64,000 nt of DNA from the NCBI GenBank assembly GCA_964623055.1, contig CAZURK010000009.1, forward strand, positions 1 through 64,000. The letters run 5' to 3'. Source of the DNA: JADHUC01 sp964623055 (GTDB lineage: Bacteria > Planctomycetota > Planctomycetia > Pirellulales > Pirellulaceae). Below the pieces are notes generated by a model. It worked only from the letters and a program-made list of their open reading frames with translations. It was not told the DNA's origin and did no database searches. Position 1 is the stretch's first letter; every line of letters starts with the position of its first letter. Both the position numbers and the translations under genes were made by a program. Below, piece by piece: positions 26,591 to 35,815 of this stretch.

Positions 26591-29500
26591 ATGAACCGAC
26601 GATTCGCCAAATTGATTCTCGGCAGCGGCATGCTGTATCGAGCACGAACAGTGGGTGCGGTATCTTCCCTGCTGCTGGCCGCGATACCGCTGCTGCACGC
26701 TGCTGAGGTCCTGGAGATTGGCCCTGCCGCCGCCGAGAGCCGCGTGCCTGGCTGGGACGCGCGGGGATTGGGCCAACTGCCTTGGCAAGGGATCGCGTGC
26801 CTGGACGTAAGCCGTGACGGGAAGTTTCTCGCGGTGGGCACCATCACCCCGCCGGGCGATCCGAATCTGTTTGCACTCGACGAACACGGCAAGATCGTCA
26901 GCCAACATCGCGCTGGCCTCCGGTGGGTCAACGAAGTGACGATCTCCAACGACGGGCACTTCGTTGCCGGCCTGTCGACGACTCCCGAAGGTACGGCCGG
27001 CGATGCGCCGCGACTGTTCGGCTTTCATCATGGCCGGGCGTTGGCTCAAGTGTCTGACCGCTTCCAATTCCGCGATTTTCGCCCCGGCGCATTTCTGTTC
27101 CATTACGGCGACCATTCCAACCACCTGCCGCGCGTGTCTGGCTGGGCGGGTGACCGGTGGGTGGTCGCAGGGGACGACCGGCTTTACTGGTTGTCGCCGA
27201 GCGACTCGACGCTGGTGCAAGTGGCACATCTGGGGCAGGGCGCGACCACCGTGCTGGCTGCCAACGCCGATGGGCTGGTCGTGGTTGGCCGAGCCTGCAA
27301 TACAACGCCGCCATCCGACCGGTTCCGAAGCCTCCTGGTGCTGAGCCCCGACAAGCCAGAACCTCTCGTCTGGTCACGGTCCTATCGTAGCGACGTGGAA
27401 CCGTCGCCCAAGCCGGAGAAAGGTGCCTACGGTCCACCGGTGCCACCTTACGAAGACGTGAAGTTTCTGGCGCCGTTGGCCGTGGCGGTTGACACGGCGG
27501 GCGATCGGATCGCCGTAGCCGATTACGAAGGCTGGCAGCGCGTGTTTCATCCGCGCGATGGCGGTCCCGACAGGCCGTTCGGCACGCGATTCATGCCGTC
27601 GCGGCCAACCCTTCATATCTTTGATGCGGAAGGCAATTCGGTCCGCCGAATTGGCCCCGACGCTTTTCCAGAAGCATTCCGGTGCAACCTGACTTTTTCT
27701 ACCGACGGGCTTAAGCTGCTTATCTGGCCACATAATTGGACCAGCCGAGGTCTGGGCGGACAGCCCTTCCTCCCCAACCGCAAGAACGCTTGCACACTCT
27801 ACGTACTCGACATCGCCAGTGGTGTGATCCGGACCGTCCGATTTCCCGATGCCGTCTCGTCAGTCGACACCGGCGGAGAAGACACGATTGCCGTGGGTTG
27901 CTGGGACCACAAGGTGTATTTGCTCGATCGGGAGTGTCGCCCGATCCAAAGCCTGCCGAACGGTCTGGATGTCGGCGCGGCAAGTCTGGTCCGTGTCTCG
28001 GCCCGCGGCAAGCGGATCGCGGTGGCCACGTCTTCGGGAACCGTGCGAATGCTGGATGCAGGCGGCAAGCAGCTTTGGCAGACCAATTTGAACACGGCTG
28101 CGCAGCCCGGAGACAAACCTTGGACAACGAACCAGAAGCCCGGCAAGGTCGCTCCGGGCATCTGGCGCACCAACGGTGGGCTGGCACATAGCGATATGGG
28201 CAGCCAACACCTCGTCGAAGCTCCGCAGGGGCTGATTCTCATCGACCCAAACGCCGGGGCATCGTTCGAGCAGAACTGGGCCAAGATCGAGGCAGCCGGC
28301 TTCGACCCGATGCAAGTGAGATACGTCTTGCTCACACATGAGCACGGCGACCACGCGCCGGGGGCCTATCTGTGGCGAGTCGTCACGGGGGCGCAAGTCG
28401 TGGCGAGCGCCGAGATGGCTTATGTTCTGCAGCATCATATTCCGGCCGGGACCGGCTACGGGTTCCATCCGCCAGTGCCGGTCGACGTCGTATTGACCGG
28501 CGACAGAGAATTGGACTTGGCCGGGCTGAAAGTCAAGGCCATGCGTCTGTCCGGGCACACCTTCGGTTCGATGGGATACGCATTCGAAAAGGAAGGCAAG
28601 ACGTACGTGGCAACCGGCGACGTCATCATGCCCGGCGGCACGTTGGGTTATTCCGGTAGCCTGGACTTCCGTGCCGAGGACGTGCTTCACAGCCTCAAGA
28701 AACTCGCCGCACTCAAGCCCGACGTGGTGCTCGGCGGCCACGGCGGCGGCGACCCGGACGAATTCATTGCCAAGGGCATCGAGGCCGGTGAGGCCACGGG
28801 CTGGTCCAGGATGACGCCCCCAAAACCTAATCAGCTTTATGGTTTCGCTCATACGAACTACCTCGTCGCCGCCTGGCTGGAGACGATCCTCTCGGCAACC
28901 TACGGCGATGTGGACGGGGACGGCCGGCCTGATGTGGCCGTGCTCGTGCCCAGCGGCAAAGGCTCGGCGGTGAAAATCTACCTTAACCGGGATGGCAACT
29001 TCCAAGATTCTCCCGATGCCGTGGTCGATCTGCCCGGGCTGAATCGCGGGTGGAAGCTTCGCACGCTGCACCTTGGCGGCGGCAAAGTGGCGGACTTCTT
29101 CGCGTCCAGCCAAGACCAAGTCATGCTGTTGCTTTCCCAGCAGGAGCAACTCCGCTACAAAGTTGTTCCGCTTCACGTGACCCGAGGTGCGCAGGTCGCC
29201 GACGGGGATTTCGACAACAACGGAAAGACAGACCTTGTGATCGGTTCGCGTTTCGTGTCGGGATATTACGTCGCTTGCCAACGAGAAGACGGTGCCTTTC
29301 GGGTTCGCCAGACGAAAGCTCCCACGCAAACATACCTGGACATGGTGTTGGCCGACGTGAACGGCGATCAGCGAGAAGACTTGATTACCTCCTGCGGTGA
29401 CATATTCTTGCGGCAGCCAGACGGCACGCTGGCCGAGACACCGTCATTTCATCTCACGCCGCCGGCAGGCGAACCGCAGGGCTGGGCATTTATGGGGGCA

Positions 29501-29944
29501 GCCGATTTTGACAAGGACCGCCGAACCGACGTGGCCCTGATGGCTCACGTCCAGGACGGCACGGCCATCTGGCTCTACAGAAACACGGGTGACCCACGAC
29601 AGCCGTTTCCCGACGAGCCGAGCGCGAAGTTTGTTGTCGGCGACGCGATCGTCAACCGCGATGGCCCCACGGTCGCCGACTTCAACAACGACGGCAACGT
29701 CGACTTGATTCTCTGCACAAAAGACAAGCGGTCGGGTGTTCGCATTCTGCTCGGCTCGCCGTCCGACGGCCTGAACCCGCAACGGGTCCTCGCCGTGCCG
29801 CTGGACTACGTGCCGCATTTCGATACGCGGGTCGGAGTGGCGGATTTCAACGGTGATGGTCGCCTCGACCTGGCCGGCTTCGGGCAGTCGCCCACGGGGG
29901 CAGTGGGTGTCTACATCTGGCTGCAGCCCCGCGTGGGTGGGTGA
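26591..29944 (+). CDS. Secreted propeller / metallo-beta-lactamase / FG-GAP fusion protein
   Basis: 1,117 residues. After a signal region come three parts: residues about 40-510, a WD40/PQQ-like propeller (CLDVSRDGKFLAVGTI, NEVTISNDGHFVAGLS, IAVGCWDHKVYLLD); about 525-740, a metallo-beta-lactamase fold with THEHGDHAPG (about 582), SGHTFGS, ATGD and GGHGGGD zinc or iron ligands; and about 760-1115, FG-GAP/VCBS repeats with calcium-type DxDxDG loops (DVDGDGRPD, DFDNNGKTD, DVNGDQRED, DFNNDGNVD, DFNGDGRLD). The MBL part is of the class B3/hydrolase-like type; the substrate is unknown. The stop codon overlaps the GTG of a ThuA remnant. Confidence 0.82.
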   Translation: MNRRFAKLILGSGMLYRARTVGAVSSLLLAAIPLLHAAEVLEIGPAAAESRVPGWDARGLGQLPWQGIACLDVSRDGKFLAVGTITPPGDPNLFALDEHGKIVSQHRAGLRWVNEVTISNDGHFVAGLSTTPEGTAGDAPRLFGFHHGRALAQVSDRFQFRDFRPGAFLFHYGDHSNHLPRVSGWAGDRWVVAGDDRLYWLSPSDSTLVQVAHLGQGATTVLAANADGLVVVGRACNTTPPSDRFRSLLVLSPDKPEPLVWSRSYRSDVEPSPKPEKGAYGPPVPPYEDVKFLAPLAVAVDTAGDRIAVADYEGWQRVFHPRDGGPDRPFGTRFMPSRPTLHIFDAEGNSVRRIGPDAFPEAFRCNLTFSTDGLKLLIWPHNWTSRGLGGQPFLPNRKNACTLYVLDIASGVIRTVRFPDAVSSVDTGGEDTIAVGCWDHKVYLLDRECRPIQSLPNGLDVGAASLVRVSARGKRIAVATSSGTVRMLDAGGKQLWQTNLNTAAQPGDKPWTTNQKPGKVAPGIWRTNGGLAHSDMGSQHLVEAPQGLILIDPNAGASFEQNWAKIEAAGFDPMQVRYVLLTHEHGDHAPGAYLWRVVTGAQVVASAEMAYVLQHHIPAGTGYGFHPPVPVDVVLTGDRELDLAGLKVKAMRLSGHTFGSMGYAFEKEGKTYVATGDVIMPGGTLGYSGSLDFRAEDVLHSLKKLAALKPDVVLGGHGGGDPDEFIAKGIEAGEATGWSRMTPPKPNQLYGFAHTNYLVAAWLETILSATYGDVDGDGRPDVAVLVPSGKGSAVKIYLNRDGNFQDSPDAVVDLPGLNRGWKLRTLHLGGGKVADFFASSQDQVMLLLSQQEQLRYKVVPLHVTRGAQVADGDFDNNGKTDLVIGSRFVSGYYVACQREDGAFRVRQTKAPTQTYLDMVLADVNGDQREDLITSCGDIFLRQPDGTLAETPSFHLTPPAGEPQGWAFMGAADFDKDRRTDVALMAHVQDGTAIWLYRNTGDPRQPFPDEPSAKFVVGDAIVNRDGPTVADFNNDGNVDLILCTKDKRSGVRILLGSPSDGLNPQRVLAVPLDYVPHFDTRVGVADFNGDGRLDLAGFGQSPTGAVGVYIWLQPRVGG

Positions 29945-30228
29945 CACCGAAAGTCCGAGTGCTACTGAGCTTCGACATGAGCAAGCTGCCCGAGAATGCA
30001 CCCAGCCGCGAAGATCGTGACAACGCCATCGCCTGGATCCAGCAAGTCGGCAAAGGCCGTGTGTTCTATTGCTCGCTAGGTCACAACAAGCACATTTTCT
30101 GGGATCCGGCCTTGCTGCGGTTTTACTTGGACGGGATCCAGTATGCCCTGGGAGACTTGAAGGCGGATGCCACACCCAGCGCAAAACTCAATCCGCAGCC
30201 CAACCCCGCACTGCCGCCAGCGAAGTAA
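29941..30228 (+). pseudogene. C-terminal remnant of a ThuA-domain protein
   Basis: 95 residues from a GTG that overlaps the preceding stop (GTGA). The text VRVLLSFDMSKLPENAPS, RDNAIAWIQQVGKGRVFYCS and SLGHNKHIFWDPALLRFYLD is the C-terminal third of a ThuA (trehalose-utilisation-like) domain, as in the isochorismatase fusion at 51271-52845. The N-terminal glutamine-amidotransferase-like half is missing and there is no signal peptide. Most likely a relic fused by deletion to the end of the upstream gene, though coupled translation cannot be excluded. Confidence 0.6.
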
Positions 30229-30306
30229 TCGCACACGGGTTCCCTTTATGTACGGGTCTTGATGCGGGCGGCACGAGGGAGGGCAAATCGGCGGGATCTT
30301 GGGCAA

Positions 30307-32238
30307 TCAATTCCAGATCTGGAGTTTCGGCAGGACTTTGCGAAGCTCCTCCAGAGCTTCCGCCGATATATGTGCTCGCTGATTGGGGGAGCCCCGCAAT
30401 ACCAAGATTTCAAGTTGTTTCAAGTCCCGAAGATGAATGAGGCCGGCATCGGTAAGACGAATGCCGTAGAGATCTAGACGCCGCAACTTGGTGAGCGATT
30501 TCAAATGCACCATGCCTGCATCGGTGATATGAGGACCAGCGAGATATAGTTGCCCAAGGTCGGCGAGGTTTTCAAGGTGCGCTAGCCCCGCGTCCGTGAT
30601 TCCGTCGCCTGAAATTGAGAGGTAATCCAAACTGGTCAAGTGGCGCAGGTGGACCAATCCGATGTCGGTCATTCCTCCCTGGCGGATCTCCAAAACGTCG
30701 AGCGTCTTCATGTCTTCCAAGCACTTCAACTGAACGTCGGTCACCTGCGGCCCACTTAGAAACAGGCGATGCAGCTTAAGTCCCTGGAGGCGCTTGAGTT
30801 CGGCCTCCGTGACATGGTCGCCCGCAAGCCAAGCGGCGAATGTCTCACCGCGAGCCAAAGCGAGCGCCTCCTTTAGGTCTTGGACGTTCCACCACTTATG
30901 GGCTTCTGGGGTCTGCTCTATTCGCCGGCAAAAGTACTGTTCAAATTCCTTGTCGTGCCCTTTTCCCTTTAGCCGTCTGGCGCAGGCTATGGCCACCGTG
31001 TCGCTGTCCCGGTCGTTGCACTCCTTCGGTTTGAGTTGTTGAAATAGGTCATAGACCGCGCCGTCAATGACCCTGGACGGATACAGGTTCAGCGCATGGA
31101 TGATACCGGCCATGCAGTGCAGCTCAACCACATCTGCACGAAGCAAGGCTGCGTCGTTGGGGACGGCGTTCGGATAGAGTTGCTTAAGGACGTCGCGTGG
31201 GTTGACCTTCACTTGGAGAGGCGGAATCCGCGTCACTCTGTCCCAGTCACGGTCGCTCAGCAATTGCAGCAGAATCGCGCGATGGTAGATGTCGCCGTGG
31301 CCCTTGACGAATTCGTCAAGAATGCGCATCCGCTCCGCGTCCGAGACCGTCTGGTAGAGTCGATCGTTGACGAAACGATGCGCTATGTCCACGGAATAGA
31401 ACGGCTTTCGCATCCATTCAATCGCCAGTTCCTCGACAGTGTCAGGATAGTAGTAAGACAGACGACGGAGGGCTTCGCAGGCGCGGCCGATCGAATCCGG
31501 TCGCCTCACATCCGCGATCAGCGACTTCATGTGACCCGCGGTGGTCAGATTCCCCCATTCCCGCTTGGCGGCAGCACGTAGCTTGGAGGAGTAGGCGAGA
31601 GAATTGACAATGATACAGCCTGTTGGCTGGTAGCGCACCGCGTTGAACTCGCGGTTGACAATTTGGCCCAGGGCGACATAACACAAATCACCCACCGTAA
31701 TCGTGTAGTTCTCCGGAAGCTCGTATTCCTCTTTGCTTAGATCGCCTTCCTGCATGCGCACCACTTCGCGTGGAACTTCGTTGACGTTGTGCGGATTCCA
31801 ATCGTATTCGCACTGGCAAAACAAACCGCCCAAGACCCCTACGTGCTCCACGGGGATCTTCGTCTTTCGCTTGTCGTCCAAGTGCCGGACCAGGTGCGGA
31901 ACGGCCACCGCACCGCGCTCGACGAGCTTTCGCAAGGTCGGCGACGGCGTGTTGGACGTGAATAGTGGCGAAGTAGTCGAGTCGTCCAGGGGGGCGAACT
32001 TGGATCCGGTCGCACTCGGTGAGTAACCGATGTCGCATTCCTTAATCTCAACAAGTCGCTCGATGAGCCCTTCGATCTCCTTCACCGTCGCCATATCCGG
32101 CACGCCCTCGACCTCCGCGCGGTTGCGCGGCGGAGGTGGGGATTGGGGCGGTTCCGCAGCGAACGTCGCCACGGTGGTCGTCGCGGCCCATGCCAGGATC
32201 ACCCACAAGAGAAACGCAGTGCCATTTCGTCCCATCAT
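30307..32238 (-). CDS. Secreted leucine-rich repeat protein with helical N-terminal region
   Basis: 643 residues with signal peptide (FLLWVILAWAATTTVATFAA). Residues about 100-470 are alpha-helical with HEAT-like elements (GAVAVPHLVRHLDD), no named family. Residues about 480-640 hold six or seven leucine-rich repeats of the type 'L..L.L....iTDaGL.hL' (DAGLAHLENLADLGQLYL, DAGMVHLKSLTKLRRLDL). Such LRR proteins are common in planctomycetes; a protein-binding role in the envelope is inferred. It is convergent with the ThuA remnant. Confidence 0.78.
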   Translation of the reverse strand: MMGRNGTAFLLWVILAWAATTTVATFAAEPPQSPPPPRNRAEVEGVPDMATVKEIEGLIERLVEIKECDIGYSPSATGSKFAPLDDSTTSPLFTSNTPSPTLRKLVERGAVAVPHLVRHLDDKRKTKIPVEHVGVLGGLFCQCEYDWNPHNVNEVPREVVRMQEGDLSKEEYELPENYTITVGDLCYVALGQIVNREFNAVRYQPTGCIIVNSLAYSSKLRAAAKREWGNLTTAGHMKSLIADVRRPDSIGRACEALRRLSYYYPDTVEELAIEWMRKPFYSVDIAHRFVNDRLYQTVSDAERMRILDEFVKGHGDIYHRAILLQLLSDRDWDRVTRIPPLQVKVNPRDVLKQLYPNAVPNDAALLRADVVELHCMAGIIHALNLYPSRVIDGAVYDLFQQLKPKECNDRDSDTVAIACARRLKGKGHDKEFEQYFCRRIEQTPEAHKWWNVQDLKEALALARGETFAAWLAGDHVTEAELKRLQGLKLHRLFLSGPQVTDVQLKCLEDMKTLDVLEIRQGGMTDIGLVHLRHLTSLDYLSISGDGITDAGLAHLENLADLGQLYLAGPHITDAGMVHLKSLTKLRRLDLYGIRLTDAGLIHLRDLKQLEILVLRGSPNQRAHISAEALEELRKVLPKLQIWN

Positions 32239-32575
32239 CGGGTTCTTCTTGATGAAAGGAAAGTTGGGGACTTAGTTCCGGGCCAGCGGTTTGATGCTTA
32301 TGATTCTCGCGTGTGGAGTTTTTCGTGTCCAGTCAATGCAAAAATTGTGTTTGGCAAGAGGATTGATGGCGGCCACGACCGCGACACATCGGCGTGGCTA
32401 TCTATCACAGCAAACGGCCCTATAATCGTTGTTCACGAAAAGGAGGCTTCTTTGCCACAGAACATGAGGAGATAAATCCCATGCGATTACGGCTCCAACT
32501 TCCTGCCGTTGTGGCACTCGCAGAAACACCAGCACGCCGGCGAGGGGCAATCGACGCATATACAAGGAACTCAAA
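32239..32575. other. Intergenic region upstream of the SGNH hydrolase gene
   Basis: About 337 bases between divergent genes. A TATAAT hexamer near 32423 has no convincing -35 partner. A short reading frame at 32481-32579 with its own ribosome-binding site lies just before the hydrolase gene (separate entry). Confidence 0.4.
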
Positions 32576-32579
32576 ATGA
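32481..32579 (+). CDS. Possible 32-residue leader peptide
   Basis: GAGGA at 32466-32470 precedes an ATG at 32481 that opens MRLRLQLPAVVALAETPARR and stops at TGA 32577-32579, overlapping the ATG of the SGNH gene (ATGA). Overlap and a good ribosome-binding site suggest translational coupling, but the peptide has no recognised similarity and its hydrophobic stretch could be the relic of an old signal peptide. Confidence 0.3.
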   Translation: MRLRLQLPAVVALAETPARRRGAIDAYTRNSK

Positions 32580-34474
32580 GCCAAGGTCTCCGCTGCAACA
32601 CACTCGTGTATCAACACGACGCGAGACACAACGCACAGAATGCGAGACAAGCCGGGAAGGCGAGATTCAAAGGGGCGAAACAGACGCAGCTTTGCACTTT
32701 CCTGGCGACTCTGATCTTCTTAGCCACTACTGGCTGGGGTCAGGAGTCTCAGCCGATCCTGCTTGATCTGGCCAGTCTGCCACACAAACCGTCGGAGGTG
32801 ACCACGAAGGCGGGCGCCAAGGTGCCGGCGGGCACCGTCGAGTTGGTCGACGGGAAGTTCGGCAAGGCCTGCAAGTTCTCCTGCGTCGAGTCGACCGGGC
32901 CGCAGTTCTTTACGGCGTGGGTGAACCCGCAAGAGAATTGGGACGAGTACGAAGGATTCAGCTTTTGGGTCAAGGGCGACGGTTCCAAGAGTTGCGGCGG
33001 GTTGGAGTTCGTCGATGGGGACAACTACAGTCTGCGTTACGGTTACTGCTTCCCGATCAACTCGACAGACTGGACGAAGATCACCGTGCCCTGGAGCGAT
33101 TTGACTCCCGAACTGGCCGGGCCGCTGGTCAACGCCGATGGCGGTTATGCCCCCAGCAGGTTTCGGAACGTGTGGGTCGGCAAATGGTTCTACTGGCGCG
33201 AGCACCCGGCCTGCTCATTCACCATCGAGCGGATGCAACTGGAGAAGAAAATCGACCACAGCACGACCGACGACACTCCGAAGCAGCCCGGTTTGCCGCG
33301 CGTGCTGGCCAAGTTGAAGGCCGGGCAACCGGTCACCCTGGTGACCATGGGCGACTCGCTGAGCGACAAACGACATTGGGCCAATCGGGAGAAACTCTGG
33401 TCGGAGCTTCTGACGCAAAAACTGAAGGACACCTATGGCAGTCAGCTCACCCTGATCAACCCGGCGATTGGCGGAACGACGCTCAGCCAAAACGTCGTGC
33501 TGATTCCCCGTTGGCTTCAAGATGCGCCATCGCCGGATCTGGTCACGATCTGGTTCGGCGGCAACGATTGGGACTCCGGAGTACGCGGTGCAAGGTACCG
33601 ACAATACATGCGTGTGGCCGTCGACCAAATCCGACGTTGGACGAAAGGTCGCGCCGAGATTCTCGTGATGACCACTTGCCCCGGCTTCAAGCGTTGGGAG
33701 ACCACGAGCGAATTGTGCCGAGCGGCGTATATGGTCACCAAGGAACGGAACACCGGCTTTGCAGACGCAGCCGCGGCTTTTCACAAAGCCGGTTCTCGCG
33801 AGGAAGCTCTCAAGCGGAAGTACTGGGCCTGGGACAACGTCCACCTTGGCCCCGGAGGCCACGAACTGATCGCAGACACGGTGTTCCGCGCCATCCAATC
33901 CGGAGGATTGGCCGATCTTCAGACGGCCGAAGATACCTCCTGGATGAAGGCGCCTCTTCCACAGCAAGTGGACGAGGGACAAACACCGCTCGGCAGCTTC
34001 GAGCCCGGCCAGGACAACTTGGTAAGCAACGTGGGCGGCGCGGTGGTCCAGGAGCATGCCTCGGATGGTCGTCACGCACTACGATTGCAGAGCAACGAGA
34101 AAAGCTACGTGTCTATCTCCCTGGAGGACGGACGGTCTCTGCGAATGGTCCGCGAGAACTCGCGGTTTTTGGTTGACGTATTCAATCCGCAGGACCAGGA
34201 GGTCGCGGTCGGAGTGTTGGTCAAGGATCCTCGGTCTCAGGACTACAACTCCCGCTACAACCGTACGCTCAGCGTACCGCCGGGCAAGAGTACCATCGAC
34301 GTGGACTACACGCGACTGGCCCGCACCGCCACCGAGCAGAGCGACCGTCCAGAATACTTGGACGTAAAGCAGATCACGCTGTTCGTTCTATTCCTCTCGC
34401 CGCACGGCAGCGTGGAACCCGTGACGTTGTTCTACGATAACGTCCGCTTGGCCGCGAACGCAAAGCAAAAGTAA
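32576..34474 (+). CDS. Secreted SGNH/GDSL hydrolase with N-terminal carbohydrate-binding-like domain
   Basis: 632 residues. A hydrophobic segment at 41-55 (TFLATLIFLATTGWG) acts as a late signal sequence. Residues about 62-225 form a beta-sandwich module (FFTAWVNPQENWDEYEGFSF, YCFPINSTDWTKITVPWSDL) similar to carbohydrate-binding domains. The SGNH fold follows: MGDSLSD with Ser261, NPAIGGTTL with the block II Gly, FGGND with Asn330, and WDNVHLGPGGHE with Asp420 and His423, giving a complete set of catalytic residues. A C-terminal beta-sandwich (about 460-630) follows. AAGGA precedes the ATG. The likely job is de-esterification of a plant-type or algal polysaccharide, consistent with the pectate lyase gene downstream. 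Confidence 0.85.
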   Translation: MSQGLRCNTLVYQHDARHNAQNARQAGKARFKGAKQTQLCTFLATLIFLATTGWGQESQPILLDLASLPHKPSEVTTKAGAKVPAGTVELVDGKFGKACKFSCVESTGPQFFTAWVNPQENWDEYEGFSFWVKGDGSKSCGGLEFVDGDNYSLRYGYCFPINSTDWTKITVPWSDLTPELAGPLVNADGGYAPSRFRNVWVGKWFYWREHPACSFTIERMQLEKKIDHSTTDDTPKQPGLPRVLAKLKAGQPVTLVTMGDSLSDKRHWANREKLWSELLTQKLKDTYGSQLTLINPAIGGTTLSQNVVLIPRWLQDAPSPDLVTIWFGGNDWDSGVRGARYRQYMRVAVDQIRRWTKGRAEILVMTTCPGFKRWETTSELCRAAYMVTKERNTGFADAAAAFHKAGSREEALKRKYWAWDNVHLGPGGHELIADTVFRAIQSGGLADLQTAEDTSWMKAPLPQQVDEGQTPLGSFEPGQDNLVSNVGGAVVQEHASDGRHALRLQSNEKSYVSISLEDGRSLRMVRENSRFLVDVFNPQDQEVAVGVLVKDPRSQDYNSRYNRTLSVPPGKSTIDVDYTRLARTATEQSDRPEYLDVKQITLFVLFLSPHGSVEPVTLFYDNVRLAANAKQK

Positions 34475-34487
34475 GAATGATGAAATG

Positions 34488-34568
34488 GTAGTAGGCACTC
34501 TCCGAGTGCCGTAACTCTCTGCCAAACCCTTTGATTCGGGCGGACGGCACAGGGACTGTGCCTGCTAC
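34488..34568. repeat. Palindromic intergenic element next to a truncated gene
   Basis: Arms of 25 bases: 34488-34512 and 34544-34568, inverse of each other with a few mismatches (both carry GTAG-AGGCAC and a CCGT end). The element lies between the SGNH stop codon and the 5'-truncated pectate lyase. Confidence 0.7.
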
Positions 34569-34661
34569 TCTGAATTTCAAAACACGTTCTAAGAATAACA
34601 GCGAGGCAATCTGGCCGCTTGCGGCTTCGGGGCGATCGCGAAAAGCGGCGAGGGCGGCAGG

Positions 34662-35660
34662 GTGATCGCTGTAACCACGCTAAGGGATAGTGGCCCCGGA
34701 TCGCTCCGCGAGGCATTGGCCGCCACCGGGCCTCGCATCATCCGTTTTGAGGTTGAAGGTACGATCGAATTGAACAGCCGCCTGCTCGTGACCGAGGGGC
34801 GAGTGACGATCGACGGCTCGACGGCCCCCGGCAAAGGCATTACCTTGCTCAACCACGGCATCCACTTCTGTGGCGACTGCGATGACATCATCGTGCGGCA
34901 CCTCCGCATCCGCGTCACCACGGGCGGCAGCTCGGGGGATTGTCTGCTGTTCTGGGGCAACCAAGGCGGAACAGTCGAACGAGTGCTTGTCGACCACTGC
35001 TCGCTGATGGGAGCGACGGATGAAAACGTCAACACTTGGGGCTTGGTGCGGGATGTCACCTTCCAGTGGACGATCATCGCGGAGGGCCGGCGCCCGCACA
35101 GCATGGGGTGGCTCTCCGGCGCCAGCTCGGACCGCGTCAGCATCCACCACTGCCTGTTTGCGCACAACGCTGACCGCAGCCCCAAGCTCCAGGGAGGCTG
35201 CTACGACGTGGTGAACAATGTTGTTTACAACTGGAGTCACCACAACGCGGCCAAGCTTGGCGAAGGCGCCCGCGTGAATCTAATCAACAACGCCTTCATT
35301 CCCGGGCCGCAATCCACGAAAACCGAGGCCTGCATCTTGCCGGAAGACCCCGCAAAGGGCACTCAAATCTACCTGGCTGACAATATCGGGCCGTTTACCC
35401 CCAGCGGCGCCGAGGACCAGTGGCTGAACGTGACTTTTTGGGAGCCATCGGACGGCCGATGGATCGAGCACCGCCCGGCTCCTGAGAGCTTCCGAGCCGA
35501 CAAGCCATTTCCCGTTAAGGCGGTCGCCACGCAATCCGCCAATGAAGCCTATGAACAGGTCCTCGCTCGCGCCGGCGCCAAGGTCCGCGACGCCGACGAC
35601 TTGCGGGTTATCACCGAAGTGAGAGAACGTAGGGGACAAGTCGGCTGCGGCCCACAGTGA
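34662..35660 (+). CDS. Pectate lyase family 1-like protein, 5'-truncated
   Basis: 332 residues from a GTG. The text VIAVTTLRDSGPGSLREALA, then EGTIELNSRLLVTEGRVTID and FAHNADRSPKLQG is characteristic of PL1-type pectate lyases (right-handed beta-helix). Coding similarity continues upstream of the GTG to about 34605 (ACGFGAIAKSGEGG), directly after an in-frame TAA at 34596-34598, so the usual signal peptide and the FPGAxGFG start are missing. No ribosome-binding site is seen. It may be untranslated, or be made without export; the beta-helix itself looks intact. The palindrome at 34488-34568 ends 28 bases before the TAA. Confidence 0.7.
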   Translation: MIAVTTLRDSGPGSLREALAATGPRIIRFEVEGTIELNSRLLVTEGRVTIDGSTAPGKGITLLNHGIHFCGDCDDIIVRHLRIRVTTGGSSGDCLLFWGNQGGTVERVLVDHCSLMGATDENVNTWGLVRDVTFQWTIIAEGRRPHSMGWLSGASSDRVSIHHCLFAHNADRSPKLQGGCYDVVNNVVYNWSHHNAAKLGEGARVNLINNAFIPGPQSTKTEACILPEDPAKGTQIYLADNIGPFTPSGAEDQWLNVTFWEPSDGRWIEHRPAPESFRADKPFPVKAVATQSANEAYEQVLARAGAKVRDADDLRVITEVRERRGQVGCGPQ

Positions 35661-35815
35661 CGCCGACACCAACAAGATGGCCCTGGTACCTCAATCCATT
35701 CGATTCTGTACGTTGGCCTTCCAAGGCCGACGGGGATTGGACGGCTTTGGAAAGCCATCCTACTATCAGACTCAAATGCAGCGCAGTACTAGCTTCTCTC
35801 GGCGAAGAACTCATG

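Noticed and set aside
27860..29329. Antisense frame under the metallo-beta-lactamase fusion
   Set aside because: No motifs, and the plus-strand zinc ligands are unambiguous.
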